Positions 53,730 through 62,188 of a DNA stretch of 64,000 bases are shown here, in pieces; the first letter of the stretch is position 1, and every line of letters begins with the position of its first letter. The DNA is from Algiphilus sp965216485 (lineage in GTDB: Bacteria > Pseudomonadota > Gammaproteobacteria > Nevskiales > Nevskiaceae). A program made the position numbers and the translations under genes. The DNA lies in NCBI RefSeq assembly GCF_965216485.1, contig NZ_OZ244162.1, positions 1,860,001-1,924,000 on the forward strand, written 5' to 3'. The notes below the pieces were generated by a model. It did not search any database. It was given only the letters and a program-made list of their open reading frames with translations, and had not been told where the DNA came from.

Positions 53730-55938
53730 CGGCGTTCTTGAACCACTCCATGAAATTCACCAGAAGGCCGACGCACCACGCCGCCACGCTGTATAGAGCG
53801 TGCTTGAACTGCTGCCAGGCGGAATCCTCTCCACGGATGCGGTCGAGTTCCTGATGGCCGAGTTCGATCAGATAGGCGTGAATGGCAACGGCCTCGTCGC
53901 GGCTCAGAGTATCGCTGAATCCCGGCATGCCCTGCTCGACCTGCGATCCGCCGAGCACGATGCCGAGGAAGTCGCGGTGGGTATCGGCATCCATCGTGCG
54001 CAGGTCGGCGATATTCGGGTGGGTGATGGCGCGCGGGCCGTGACAATAGACGCAGTATTGGTGATAGAGGGTATTGCCCTTGTCGACCGTGGCGTCGCTG
54101 GCCTTGCGCGGCGGCGGTTCGGGTACCCGCTGCCCGCGGCGGATGGGAGGAAGCTGGCCAATGGCGTCGAGCTTGAAGGTCAGTAGACGCCCCTGAGTGG
54201 ATGGCTCCTCCACCGTGTTGCTGGCGAAGCCGAAGGAGAGGCCGAAAGCACCACCCCAGCCAACCAGAATGCTGACGTACTGTTCGCCGTCGATGCTGTA
54301 GGTAACCGGCGAGCCGATGATGCCCTGCTGCGCATCGAAGGACCACAGGATGTCGCCGCTCTCGGCGTCGATGGCACGGAAGTCGCCGCGTCCGGTGCCG
54401 TCGAAGACCAAATCGCCGCCGGTGCAGAGGGCGCCGCCGTTCCACGGACTACCGGCGTTGGCGCGCCAGACCGGCTGCTGCCGTACCGGATCCCAGGCCA
54501 GCAGGAAGCCCTGCGCCATGGCCGATCCCACCTTCTTGACGAGGTCGGCGTCCATCCAGGGCGGGACGGTAATGTCCTTCATGACATCCATGCCCACGTT
54601 CCAGAATTCGGGCTCGTACTCGAAATCGGCGTCCCGCCGATAGATCATCGCCAGCTGACGTGCCGGGATGTAAACATAACCGGTATCGGGCGAGTAGCAC
54701 ATCGGTTGCCAGTTGTGGCCGCCCATGGGCGAGGGGAATTGATAGACCGGCCCCTCGCCGTAGTCGTTGTCGGTCTCGATGGGCCGACCGGTTTCTAGAT
54801 CGATGCCCTTGGCCCAGGACACGGGTACGTAGTTGTCGGCGGACAGCAGCTCGCCCGTTTTCCGGTCGAGCACATAGAAGAAGCCATTCTTCGGCGCCTG
54901 CATGAGGACGTCGCGTGGTCGACCGTCGATCTCCAGCGTGGCGAGGATCAGATGCTGGGTGGCGGTGTAGTCCCAGCCGTCGCCCGGGGTGGTCTGGTAG
55001 TGCCAGACATAGTCGCCGGTATCCGGGTCCAGCGCGATGATGGAGGAGAGAAAGAGGTTGTCGCCGCCGCCGGGGCTGCGCACGTGCTTGTTCCACGGCG
55101 AGCCATTGCCAACCCCGATGTAGAGCAGGTCGAGGCCTGGATCGTAGGCCATCGAATCCCACACCGTGCCGCCCCCGCCGATCTCCCACCAGGGAGCGTC
55201 GCCCCAGGTCTCCGCTGCCTTTTCCAGGATGGGCGCTTCAAAGCCGTCGGCGGGATTGCCAGGAACGGTGTAGAAGCGCCAGAGCTGCTCGCCAGTCTCG
55301 GTATCGAAGGCGCTGATGTAGCCGCGTACACCGAATTCTCCACCGCCATTGCCAATCAGCACCTTGCCGTCCACCACGCGCGGTGCGCCGGTGATGCTGT
55401 AGGGGCGCTCGAGGTCCACCGTGAGCTTGTCCCACAGGATGCGTCCGTTTTCGGGATCCAGCGCGACCAGGCGTCCATCCATGGTGCCGACGAACAGCTT
55501 GTCGCCCCACGCCGCCAGTCCGCGATTGACCACGTCGCAGCACATGAACTTGGCACGCGTGCGGTCCACGTTCAGGTCATTGCGCCACAGGATCTTGCCG
55601 CTGCGGCCATCCACGGCGATAACTTCGCTGTAGGTGCCGGTGAAGTAGAGCACGCCATCGATGACCAGCGGGGTGGCCTCGAGACCGCGGCGCGTGCCGA
55701 GGTCGCGGTACCAGGCGAGACCGAGGCGCGCAACGCTGTCGCGGTCAATCGCGTCGAGCGGACTGTAGCGCTGTTCGGAATAGGTGCGGCCGTGAGTCAG
55801 CCAGTTGTGGACTTCGCTGTCGGCCTCGATCAGCCGCTCAGCGTCGATCTGCCACTGGGCGTGGGCAAGGCCGGGGAGAAGGGCCGTCGTGAGCAGCAGC
55901 GCAAGCAAGCTGCGCTGGCGGTACGAGCGTCCGCGCAT
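53722..55938 (-). CDS. PQQ-dependent quinohaemoprotein alcohol dehydrogenase
   Basis: 738 residues. Sec signal LLALLLTTALLPGLAHA. Eight-bladed propeller core (~30-590) with the vicinal disulfide C133-C134 (MCCDVV) over PQQ, Asp323 in GWDYTATQ and the GSPWNKH and GGGDNLFL signatures of quinohaemoprotein ADHs. Two residues after Asp323 is Thr, not Asp, so the site looks calcium- and not lanthanide-dependent. A cytochrome c domain follows with C629-x-x-C632-H633. About 100 residues beyond the haem, a hydrophobic segment (~708-730) near the C-terminus resembles a membrane anchor, which is not usual. No PQQ-synthesis genes are in the window. Confidence 0.93.
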   Translation of the reverse strand: MRGRSYRQRSLLALLLTTALLPGLAHAQWQIDAERLIEADSEVHNWLTHGRTYSEQRYSPLDAIDRDSVARLGLAWYRDLGTRRGLEATPLVIDGVLYFTGTYSEVIAVDGRSGKILWRNDLNVDRTRAKFMCCDVVNRGLAAWGDKLFVGTMDGRLVALDPENGRILWDKLTVDLERPYSITGAPRVVDGKVLIGNGGGEFGVRGYISAFDTETGEQLWRFYTVPGNPADGFEAPILEKAAETWGDAPWWEIGGGGTVWDSMAYDPGLDLLYIGVGNGSPWNKHVRSPGGGDNLFLSSIIALDPDTGDYVWHYQTTPGDGWDYTATQHLILATLEIDGRPRDVLMQAPKNGFFYVLDRKTGELLSADNYVPVSWAKGIDLETGRPIETDNDYGEGPVYQFPSPMGGHNWQPMCYSPDTGYVYIPARQLAMIYRRDADFEYEPEFWNVGMDVMKDITVPPWMDADLVKKVGSAMAQGFLLAWDPVRQQPVWRANAGSPWNGGALCTGGDLVFDGTGRGDFRAIDAESGDILWSFDAQQGIIGSPVTYSIDGEQYVSILVGWGGAFGLSFGFASNTVEEPSTQGRLLTFKLDAIGQLPPIRRGQRVPEPPPRKASDATVDKGNTLYHQYCVYCHGPRAITHPNIADLRTMDADTHRDFLGIVLGGSQVEQGMPGFSDTLSRDEAVAIHAYLIELGHQELDRIRGEDSAWQQFKHALYSVAAWCVGLLVNFMEWFKNAGG

Positions 55939-56031
55939 GCGTGTGTCTCCGTGATTGTTGTACCGGCACCGCAGTGCCGGGGCATTGAACGATTGTTTAT
56001 CGTAGCGCAGCCATGCCCCGGCGTCAGACGC

Positions 56032-56694
56032 TCAGCCCATGATCGTATAGGGGCCGCCACGTTCCAGGGCACGCTGGTAGGCAGGGCGCGCCTGGGCGCG
56101 TGCGACAAAGTCGTTGATGGTCGGGTAGCGCCCGCCGGCGCGGCTTTGCGCGGCCTCCAGCGGGAAGCTCATCAGCATGTCGGCCGCTGTCCAGTCGTCG
56201 CCGACGAAATGGCCGGTCGGCTCCAGCGCCTTGTTGATATAGCCCAGATGCAGGTCCATCTGCGGGCCGAGGAACTGCTTCACCACATTGCCTTCGATGC
56301 CCTTCATCAGGGGCTTGAGCAGCCGTGGCGCCTGCTTCGGAAGCTGGCCGAAGATCAGGCGCATGACCAGCAGCGGCATGATCGAACCCTCGGCATAGTG
56401 CAGCCAGTGTCGATAGGTCAGGAAGTCGGCGTGGTCGCGCGCCGGGGCGAGCGTGCCATCGTCGAAGCGGTCGACGAGGTATTCGGTGATGGCGCCGGAC
56501 TCGGCGACCACGGTATCGCCCTCGCTGATGACGGGCGATTTGCCCAGCGGGTGCACGGCCTTGAGTTCGGGCGGAGCGAGCATGGTCTTGCGGTCGCGCT
56601 CGTAGCGACGGACTTCGTAGTCGGCGCCCAGTTCCTCGAGCAGCCAGAGAATGCGCTGGGACCGGGAATTTTCCAGATGATGCACAACGATCAT
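56032..56694 (-). CDS. Glutathione S-transferase family protein
   Basis: 220 residues from ATG 56694 with AGGGAG 8 bases before. The thioredoxin-like N-domain begins IVVHHLENSRSQRILWLLEELG and has the cis-Pro/GSH loop GKSPVI and the ESGAI motif (Glu-Ser) for the gamma-Glu of GSH. The C-terminal helical domain starts ~90. This arrangement is close to the bacterial beta/nu-like GST group with Ser in ENSRS as the likely catalytic residue. Substrate unknown. Confidence 0.9.
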   Translation of the reverse strand: MIVVHHLENSRSQRILWLLEELGADYEVRRYERDRKTMLAPPELKAVHPLGKSPVISEGDTVVAESGAITEYLVDRFDDGTLAPARDHADFLTYRHWLHYAEGSIMPLLVMRLIFGQLPKQAPRLLKPLMKGIEGNVVKQFLGPQMDLHLGYINKALEPTGHFVGDDWTAADMLMSFPLEAAQSRAGGRYPTINDFVARAQARPAYQRALERGGPYTIMG

Positions 56695-56719
56695 GATGAC
56701 GCTCCCTGTAATGATGGCC

Positions 56720-57799
56720 TCAGTGTGCTTGAGCGGACGGGGCCGTGTCTTGCGTGTCCGGATCGAACCAATAGCGACGCGCACGCGCTTCCATCGCCGT
56801 GCGCGCCTCCGGCCCCGGCAGCCAGCGTTCGTGGCTGTAGCTGGCGTGCAGCAGGAAATCGAGCAGGGTGGTGTGCTGGCGCAGGATGCGGCGATGCCGG
56901 TGCGGCGTCAGCGGGTTGAAGATGCCCAGCAGGCTGAACAGCTGCGAGGGCGACTTCTTGATCCACAGCCAGGAGCCCAGTTCCAGCGTCAACGGCAGGA
57001 AGACCGGCGCGGTCTCTCGCGCGCGATTGCGCAAATAGAGGTAATCCCACAGATCGCCGTGCGTGGTGTACTGCCGCGACTGCGGTTCGATGACGTAGAT
57101 GCTGTGGTAGGGGTAGGTGTCGCGAAACAGGCAGCGCAGCGCCCAGAGTTCCGCCAGGCTTTCGATCGGCTGGCGCGTGTAGGCATAGGGAAACCAGAGA
57201 TGATCGCGCGTGCCGAAACCGGAGTGGCAATCCACCGTGAGCGCGAAGCGATGACGGAGAATGCGCTCCTCGACCACCTGGCACAGCGCCTGTGATTCGA
57301 CTTCCATGGGCGCGCTGCCAGGCCCGCGATACCAGGGCAGGCGACGCGACAGGCGTTGGCCGCCGAGAAAGTGCGCCACCGAACCTTCGGCATTGACCGG
57401 GGCGTTGCGCATCAGGTCCACGCCGGCCGGGTTGCTGCGCGTGCGTTGCAGCATGCCACCGGGGTTGACCAGCGGCATGAAGACCACGCGGATATGCGCC
57501 AGCATCTCTCGCAGCGCACGATCCCAGTCCAGGCGCCGGATCAACGCGTGCAGAAAGGCGAGCACCACCTGGGCCCCGATGCGCTCCACGCCATGTACGC
57601 CGCCAAAGAAACCAATGGCCGGCGCAGCCGGATCCTGACTGCCGAGCTCCAGGCAATGCAGCGGCAGTTCGCGTCCCTCGCACTGCACCGTGGCCACGGT
57701 GTCGCAGCGCAGCTCCTTGCCGCCGAGTTCGACGAGCGTGGTCAGATAATCCAGCTCAGGCAGACTTCCCGACTTCTGCAACGGCTTGAGGCGTTCCAT
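56720..57799 (-). CDS. M14-family zinc carboxypeptidase / succinylglutamate-desuccinylase-like
   Basis: 359 residues from ATG 57799 (AAAGGA and AAGGATG before it). Zinc ligands are visible: His and Glu in GGVHGVERIG (~73-77), His in VDCHSGFG (~200), and the catalytic Glu in LTLELGSWLW (~280). These are typical of cytosolic M14 subfamilies that act on peptides or acyl amino acids. No signal peptide. It lies 25 bases before the GST gene on the same strand, so the two may be co-transcribed. Substrate unclear. Confidence 0.85.
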   Translation of the reverse strand: MERLKPLQKSGSLPELDYLTTLVELGGKELRCDTVATVQCEGRELPLHCLELGSQDPAAPAIGFFGGVHGVERIGAQVVLAFLHALIRRLDWDRALREMLAHIRVVFMPLVNPGGMLQRTRSNPAGVDLMRNAPVNAEGSVAHFLGGQRLSRRLPWYRGPGSAPMEVESQALCQVVEERILRHRFALTVDCHSGFGTRDHLWFPYAYTRQPIESLAELWALRCLFRDTYPYHSIYVIEPQSRQYTTHGDLWDYLYLRNRARETAPVFLPLTLELGSWLWIKKSPSQLFSLLGIFNPLTPHRHRRILRQHTTLLDFLLHASYSHERWLPGPEARTAMEARARRYWFDPDTQDTAPSAQAH

Positions 57800-57899
57800 G
57801 CATCCTTTCCTTTGCGGGCTCTCGCATGGTAGCGGTAACGCGGTGCGCGCCCATGACAATCCAGTCACAGCTCGGCAGCGGCTGCGCCCCGCGCGCTGG

Positions 57900-58799
57900 A
57901 TGCGGGGGTGGCTCGCTGGGCTCGCCGCGTTGGTACTCGGCGGCTGTGCCCACCATGTCAATGCGCCGGCAAGCGGCATCGATCGTGCGCCGGAGAGCGA
58001 GTACCGCCTACGACCGGCAGTGGGATACAGCCCTGCGGATTGGCCGGAGGTGCTGGAGGCGGATGTCTATCAGCCCACGGCGGCAGGGCCGCATCCGGGC
58101 GTACTGCTGGTGCATGGCGGCGGCTGGACGCGTGGCGAGCGCGACGATATGCAAGCGATTGCCGAAGATCTGGCCGAGGCCGGCTTTGTCGTGATGAATG
58201 TCTCCTACCGCTTCGCACCGGCCTATCGTTTCCCGGCCCCGTTGCATGACCTGCAGCAGGCGCTGCGCTGGATGCGCAGCGAGGCCGACACCTTGGCGCT
58301 TGACCCACAGCGCATTGCGGGCTTCGGCTATTCGGCGGGTGCGCACCTGGTTTCCTTGCTCAGCGTAGCGGAGGGGGTGGAGGCTCTCGACGCGCCCTTT
58401 GGCGGGCCGGATACCCGCCTGCAGGCCGTGGTGGCGGGTGGGACGCCCGCGGACCTGCGCCGCTTTCGCGGCGGCGAACTGGTGCCGCAATTCCTGGGCG
58501 GCACACTGCAGGAGATGCCAGAGCGCTTCGCGCTGGCGTCGCCAGTGGTGCACGTCGATGGGCAGACACCCCCGCATTTTCTCTACCACGGCACGCAGGA
58601 TCTGCTGGTGGGAATCGAGCACGCCGAGGACCTGTTCCACGCGCTGCAAGAGGCAGGGGTGGACACCGAGCTCTATCGCATGCGCCTGCGCGGGCACATC
58701 ACTGCCTTCCTCACGGACGGTGCGGCGGTTGAGCGGGCCATCGACTTTCTCCAACGGCGCATGGCTTCGAGCCGCGTTAACCTGTCGGCCAATCCTTAG
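57900..58799 (+). CDS. Lipoprotein alpha/beta esterase (BD-FAE/HSL-like)
   Basis: 299 residues from ATG 57900, giving lipobox Cys16 in LVLGGC; an earlier in-frame GTG at 57843 would add a basic N-region and is possible. The catalytic features are VLLVHGGGWTRGE, Ser in GFGYSAGAH (~142), Asp in YHGTQDLL and His in RGHITAF, as in hormone-sensitive-lipase-like esterases. Divergent from the M14 gene across 100 bases. It probably hydrolyses short acyl esters outside the cytoplasm. Confidence 0.83.
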   Translation: MRGWLAGLAALVLGGCAHHVNAPASGIDRAPESEYRLRPAVGYSPADWPEVLEADVYQPTAAGPHPGVLLVHGGGWTRGERDDMQAIAEDLAEAGFVVMNVSYRFAPAYRFPAPLHDLQQALRWMRSEADTLALDPQRIAGFGYSAGAHLVSLLSVAEGVEALDAPFGGPDTRLQAVVAGGTPADLRRFRGGELVPQFLGGTLQEMPERFALASPVVHVDGQTPPHFLYHGTQDLLVGIEHAEDLFHALQEAGVDTELYRMRLRGHITAFLTDGAAVERAIDFLQRRMASSRVNLSANP

Positions 58800-58852
58800 A
58801 ACAACGGCCTCCGCTGCATCCTTTTGCGATGCCGGGACCTTGGAGTGCATCA

Positions 58853-60082
58853 ATGGCGAGTCATGACATCGTAGTCTTCGGCGCAACCAGTTTTGTCGGC
58901 CAGTTGGTCTGTCGGCACCTGTGGCAGCGCTACGGCGCGGACGGGGAGATGCGCTGGGCCATGGCCGGGCGCTCACGCGAGAAACTGGAGTCGGTGCAGC
59001 GCGAGCTGGGGGCCGAGGCCGCAAGCGTGCCGCTGATCGTCGCGGATTCCTCCGACGAGAGCAGTCTGGAGGCCATGGTCAAGCAGACCCGGGTCGTCCT
59101 TTCGACGGTGGGACCCTACGCGCTCTATGGGACGGAGCTGGTCAAGGTCTGCGCCGAGCGCGGCGTCGACTACTGCGACCTCACCGGCGAGGTGCAATGG
59201 ATCGCGCGCATGATCGACCGCTTCGAAGCCACCGCCAAGGGCTCGGGCGCGCGCATCGTACATTGCGCTGGTTTCGATTCGGTGCCTTCCGATCTCGGCG
59301 TGCATTTCCTGCAGCGCGAAGCCGAGGATCAGTTCGGCGCCCCCTGCAAGCGGGTCAAATTTCGGCTGAAAGCGGCCAGTGGTGGCTTTTCAGGCGGGAC
59401 TGTCGCCAGCCTGATCAATGCACTCAAGGAAGCCAGTGCCGACCCCAAGGTGCGCAAGCGCATGGCCGACCCCTACGCACTGTGTCCGTCGACCAGCGAG
59501 CCGCGCCCGCGTCAGCCCGATGTACGCTTCAAGGAGTACGACCCGGATGCCAAGAGCTGGGTGGCACCTTTCATCATGGCGGCGATCAATACCCGCGTTG
59601 TGCATCGCTCCAATGCCCTGCTGGGCTATGCCTGGGGCTATGATTTCCAGTACGACGAGGCGGTCATGACGGGCCGTGGCGCCAAGGGGTGGATGGGCGC
59701 ACTGGCAGCCGGAGGCGGCCTCGCCGGTCTGATGGGGGCGATCGCGCTACCACCCACGCGCTGGGTGATGGAGCGCTTTGTGTTGCCCAAGCCGGGTGAG
59801 GGGCCGTCCCCCGAAGCCCAGGAGAAGGGCTTCTTCGACGTGCGTCTCTTCGGAACCACCGAGCGGGGCGACACACTCACTGTGAAGGTCTACGGCGAGC
59901 GCGATCCCGGCTACGGCGCCACCTCCCGCATGATCGGCGAAGTCGCGGCCGCCATGGCGGCGCAGGCGGGTGAGGGTGCGCGCGCGGGCGGCTTCTTCAC
60001 GCCCTCTGTCTTGCTGGGCGACAGGCTGCTCGAGCGCCTTCAGGCGCACGCTGGCATGCGCTTTGAACGCCTGAGCCCCTGA
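58853..60082 (+). CDS. Saccharopine-dehydrogenase-like NAD(P)-binding protein (trans-acting enoyl-reductase type)
   Basis: 409 residues from ATG 58853 (GGAG 8 bases before). Rossmann motif GATSFVGQLVCRHL at the N-terminus, later VVLSTVGPYALYG and VDYCDLTGEVQW, then a conserved HCAGFDSVPSD. Relatives include the mycobacterial trans-acting enoyl reductase of phthiocerol synthesis and human SCCPDH; here the reaction is unknown. It is 53 bases after the esterase gene, possibly an operon. Confidence 0.88.
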   Translation: MASHDIVVFGATSFVGQLVCRHLWQRYGADGEMRWAMAGRSREKLESVQRELGAEAASVPLIVADSSDESSLEAMVKQTRVVLSTVGPYALYGTELVKVCAERGVDYCDLTGEVQWIARMIDRFEATAKGSGARIVHCAGFDSVPSDLGVHFLQREAEDQFGAPCKRVKFRLKAASGGFSGGTVASLINALKEASADPKVRKRMADPYALCPSTSEPRPRQPDVRFKEYDPDAKSWVAPFIMAAINTRVVHRSNALLGYAWGYDFQYDEAVMTGRGAKGWMGALAAGGGLAGLMGAIALPPTRWVMERFVLPKPGEGPSPEAQEKGFFDVRLFGTTERGDTLTVKVYGERDPGYGATSRMIGEVAAAMAAQAGEGARAGGFFTPSVLLGDRLLERLQAHAGMRFERLSP

Positions 60083-60112
60083 CCGGATCCGGGCACGCCG
60101 ACTGCGCAGCGT

Positions 60113-61144
60113 TCAGGAGTCAATCCCTGTGTCCGCGCGTAACTGCTTGCGGTACTGGTGCGGACTGCATCCGCTCCAGCGGCGAAAGGCGCGGGTGAAG
60201 GCGCTCTGCTCGGAGTAACCCAGTAGCTGGGCGATTTCGCTGAGCTGCAGGCGCCAGTCCGCCAGATAGTCGCAGGCGAGCTGGTGCAGGCACTCATCGC
60301 GCAGCGCGCCAAAGCGCAGCCCCTCACGCGCCAGCTGGCGGTGCAGGCTGCGCGGCGACAGATGCAGCCGCTGCGCCACCGCATCGGCATGCGCGGCGCC
60401 CTGCTGCAGCAAGGCCGGCATCTCCTCGCGGATGCGTGCGCTCAATGCCCCCCGCGGGGGCAGCCGGCGCAGCTGCTCGGCAGCTTGCTGCTGCAGGATA
60501 TGCAGCAGCTGCGGATCAGCCTGGCGCAGCGGCTGCGCCAGCCAGGGCAGGGGCAGATGCACGCGCGTGGTGGCTTGCTCGAAATGGGTGGCGCAGCCCA
60601 GCACGTCGTCGTAGACGGTCTGCGGGCAGTTCGCGGCGTTGACGAAGTCGATACGGCAGGGACTGAGCTGCGGCTGCCCGGTGATATCGCGCGCCATCTG
60701 TACCAGGGCACTGATGGCGGCCTCGTCAACCAGCGGGCCGGGGCGCCCGTTCTCCGTGCCCCACTCCAGCACCAGGGCGGCGTCGGTGGAGCGCACGCGC
60801 AGCGGACTGACGTCGTAGTACAGCCGCTCGAATTCGCGCAGCCGTTGCAGTGCCGCCCCCAGATTTGGGCAGGCGAGCAGGACGTAGCCCATCAGACCGA
60901 AGGAGGCCGGAGTGATGTGCTGCCCGAGCCGCAGACCCAAGGTCAGGTCGTCGAGTGCAACGGCGGCGCGTTCGAGCAGGCCCTTCCATTCCGTGATCGG
61001 CGTGCGTCCAGGCGCGCTATCTCGGGAGGGAGCGGGCTGGCCGAGCAGCACAGTGGCGTCGTAGCCTTGATGGCGCAGATAGTCGTAGAGCAGCAGGACA
61101 TAGCTGCTGGGGACACTGCCACGAAGCGGTGCGGAATCCGGCAT
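60113..61144 (-). CDS. AraC-family transcriptional regulator
   Basis: 343 residues from ATG 61144; a TTG five codons earlier is open but less likely. The N-terminal ligand domain (~15-190) is of the arabinose-binding-like class seen in OruR/Pseudomonas-type regulators (LGLRLGQHITPASFGLMGY). C-terminal double HTH at ~240-340: AVAQRLHLSPRSLHRQLAREG and ISEIAQLLGYSEQSAFTRAFRRW. It is divergent from the hydroxylase gene and likely controls it and the downstream FAD enzyme. Confidence 0.9.
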   Translation of the reverse strand: MPDSAPLRGSVPSSYVLLLYDYLRHQGYDATVLLGQPAPSRDSAPGRTPITEWKGLLERAAVALDDLTLGLRLGQHITPASFGLMGYVLLACPNLGAALQRLREFERLYYDVSPLRVRSTDAALVLEWGTENGRPGPLVDEAAISALVQMARDITGQPQLSPCRIDFVNAANCPQTVYDDVLGCATHFEQATTRVHLPLPWLAQPLRQADPQLLHILQQQAAEQLRRLPPRGALSARIREEMPALLQQGAAHADAVAQRLHLSPRSLHRQLAREGLRFGALRDECLHQLACDYLADWRLQLSEIAQLLGYSEQSAFTRAFRRWSGCSPHQYRKQLRADTGIDS

Positions 61145-61154
61145 GGCGCAAAGT

Positions 61155-61180
61155 GTCAAAAATTAGGCGATAACCGTCAA
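61155..61180. promoter_or_regulatory. Candidate AraC-type operator: two TTGAC repeats 21 bp apart
   Basis: On the - strand TTGAC occurs twice with a 21-base period (plus-strand GTCAA at 61155-61159 and 61176-61180), two helical turns, as expected for an AraC dimer binding direct repeats. The match is short, and the sites sit in the 90-base divergent gap. Weak evidence. Confidence 0.25.
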
Positions 61181-61234
61181 TCCAGCACTCAACAGTGTGC
61201 GCATCATGACGGGGTACCAAGAAGGAGACCCGAT

Positions 61235-62149
61235 ATGGAGACGTTGGTAGCTGAAGTACACGCCCTGCTGGGGCCGCACGTGGATTGGAAGCAGGTGCTG
61301 CTGACCGCGATGGTGCCGCTGTTCCTGCTGGCCTTTGCCATCGAGTTCGTGGTCATGCGCCAACGGCAGCGCACACAGGGCTTTGAATGGCGCGACATCC
61401 TGACCAACCTTGGTCTCGGTGGCAGCTATCAGATCTTCGAAACCATCGCCCATCTGCTGGTAACCGGCGCGGCGGTGATCTGGATCTACCAGTTCCGGCT
61501 GTTCGACATCCCGGTCAATGCCTGGACCATCGTGCCGATCTTCTTTGGTGTCGAGTTCTGCTACTACTGGTTCCATCGCGGCAGCCACCGTATTCGTTGG
61601 TTCTGGAGCGCGCACGTGGTGCATCACTCCAGCGAACGCATGAACATGACCACCGCGATGCGCCAGAGCCTGCTGTATTCGATCACCGGCTGGTGGCTGT
61701 TCTTCATGCCGCTTGTGCTGTTGGGCGTGCATCCGGCGGCGGTGTTCTTCCTCTACGGGGTCAATCTCACCTATCAGTACTTCGTGCACACCGAATCGGT
61801 GGGCAAGCTGCATCCCTTCATCGAATACTGGTTCAACACCCCCAGCCACCACCGTGTGCATCACGGCAAGAATCCGCAGTACATCGACAAGAACTATGGC
61901 GGCGTGCTGATCTGCTTCGATCGCTGGTTCGGGACTTTTGAACCGGAAGAAGAGGCCGTGGTGTACGGCATTCCGAAGCAGGTGCACAGTCACAACATCC
62001 TGACGCTCAACTTTCACGAGTTTCTGGACATGTGGCGGGATGTGCTGCGACCCGGGCCGCTGTGGCTGCGGCTCAAGCATCTGTGGGCCCCGCCAGAATA
62101 CGAACGCCCCGACACGGCCGTGAAGGGGCAACCGACCACAACGCCGTAG
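61235..62149 (+). CDS. Fatty-acid hydroxylase / sterol desaturase family di-iron membrane enzyme
   Basis: 304 residues, ATG with AAGGAGA 7 bases before. Di-iron His boxes: HRGSH (~115), HVVHH (~128) and HHRVHH (~205), plus a final HSHN (~250). Membrane spans occur at ~20-38, ~65-85, ~145-165 and ~170-190. The superfamily includes sterol C5-desaturases, bacterial fatty-acid hydroxylases and alkylglycerol mono-oxygenase. It is 40 bases before the alkyl-DHAP-synthase-like gene. It adds O2-derived oxygen or a double bond to a lipid. Confidence 0.92.
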   Translation: METLVAEVHALLGPHVDWKQVLLTAMVPLFLLAFAIEFVVMRQRQRTQGFEWRDILTNLGLGGSYQIFETIAHLLVTGAAVIWIYQFRLFDIPVNAWTIVPIFFGVEFCYYWFHRGSHRIRWFWSAHVVHHSSERMNMTTAMRQSLLYSITGWWLFFMPLVLLGVHPAAVFFLYGVNLTYQYFVHTESVGKLHPFIEYWFNTPSHHRVHHGKNPQYIDKNYGGVLICFDRWFGTFEPEEEAVVYGIPKQVHSHNILTLNFHEFLDMWRDVLRPGPLWLRLKHLWAPPEYERPDTAVKGQPTTTP

Positions 62150-62188
62150 GCGCGACTGCGCTCCGGCACCACGCAAAGGGGAGAGTGC

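Noticed and set aside
54952..56919. 655-codon open frame on the + strand opposite the PQQ dehydrogenase and GST
   Set aside because: Complement of two well supported genes; the composition shows no domain, signal or ribosome binding site.
60284..61234. Upstream extension of the hydroxylase gene opposite the AraC regulator
   Set aside because: AAGGAGA directly before ATG 61235 and the membrane topology fix the start; the extension is antisense to a well supported regulator.
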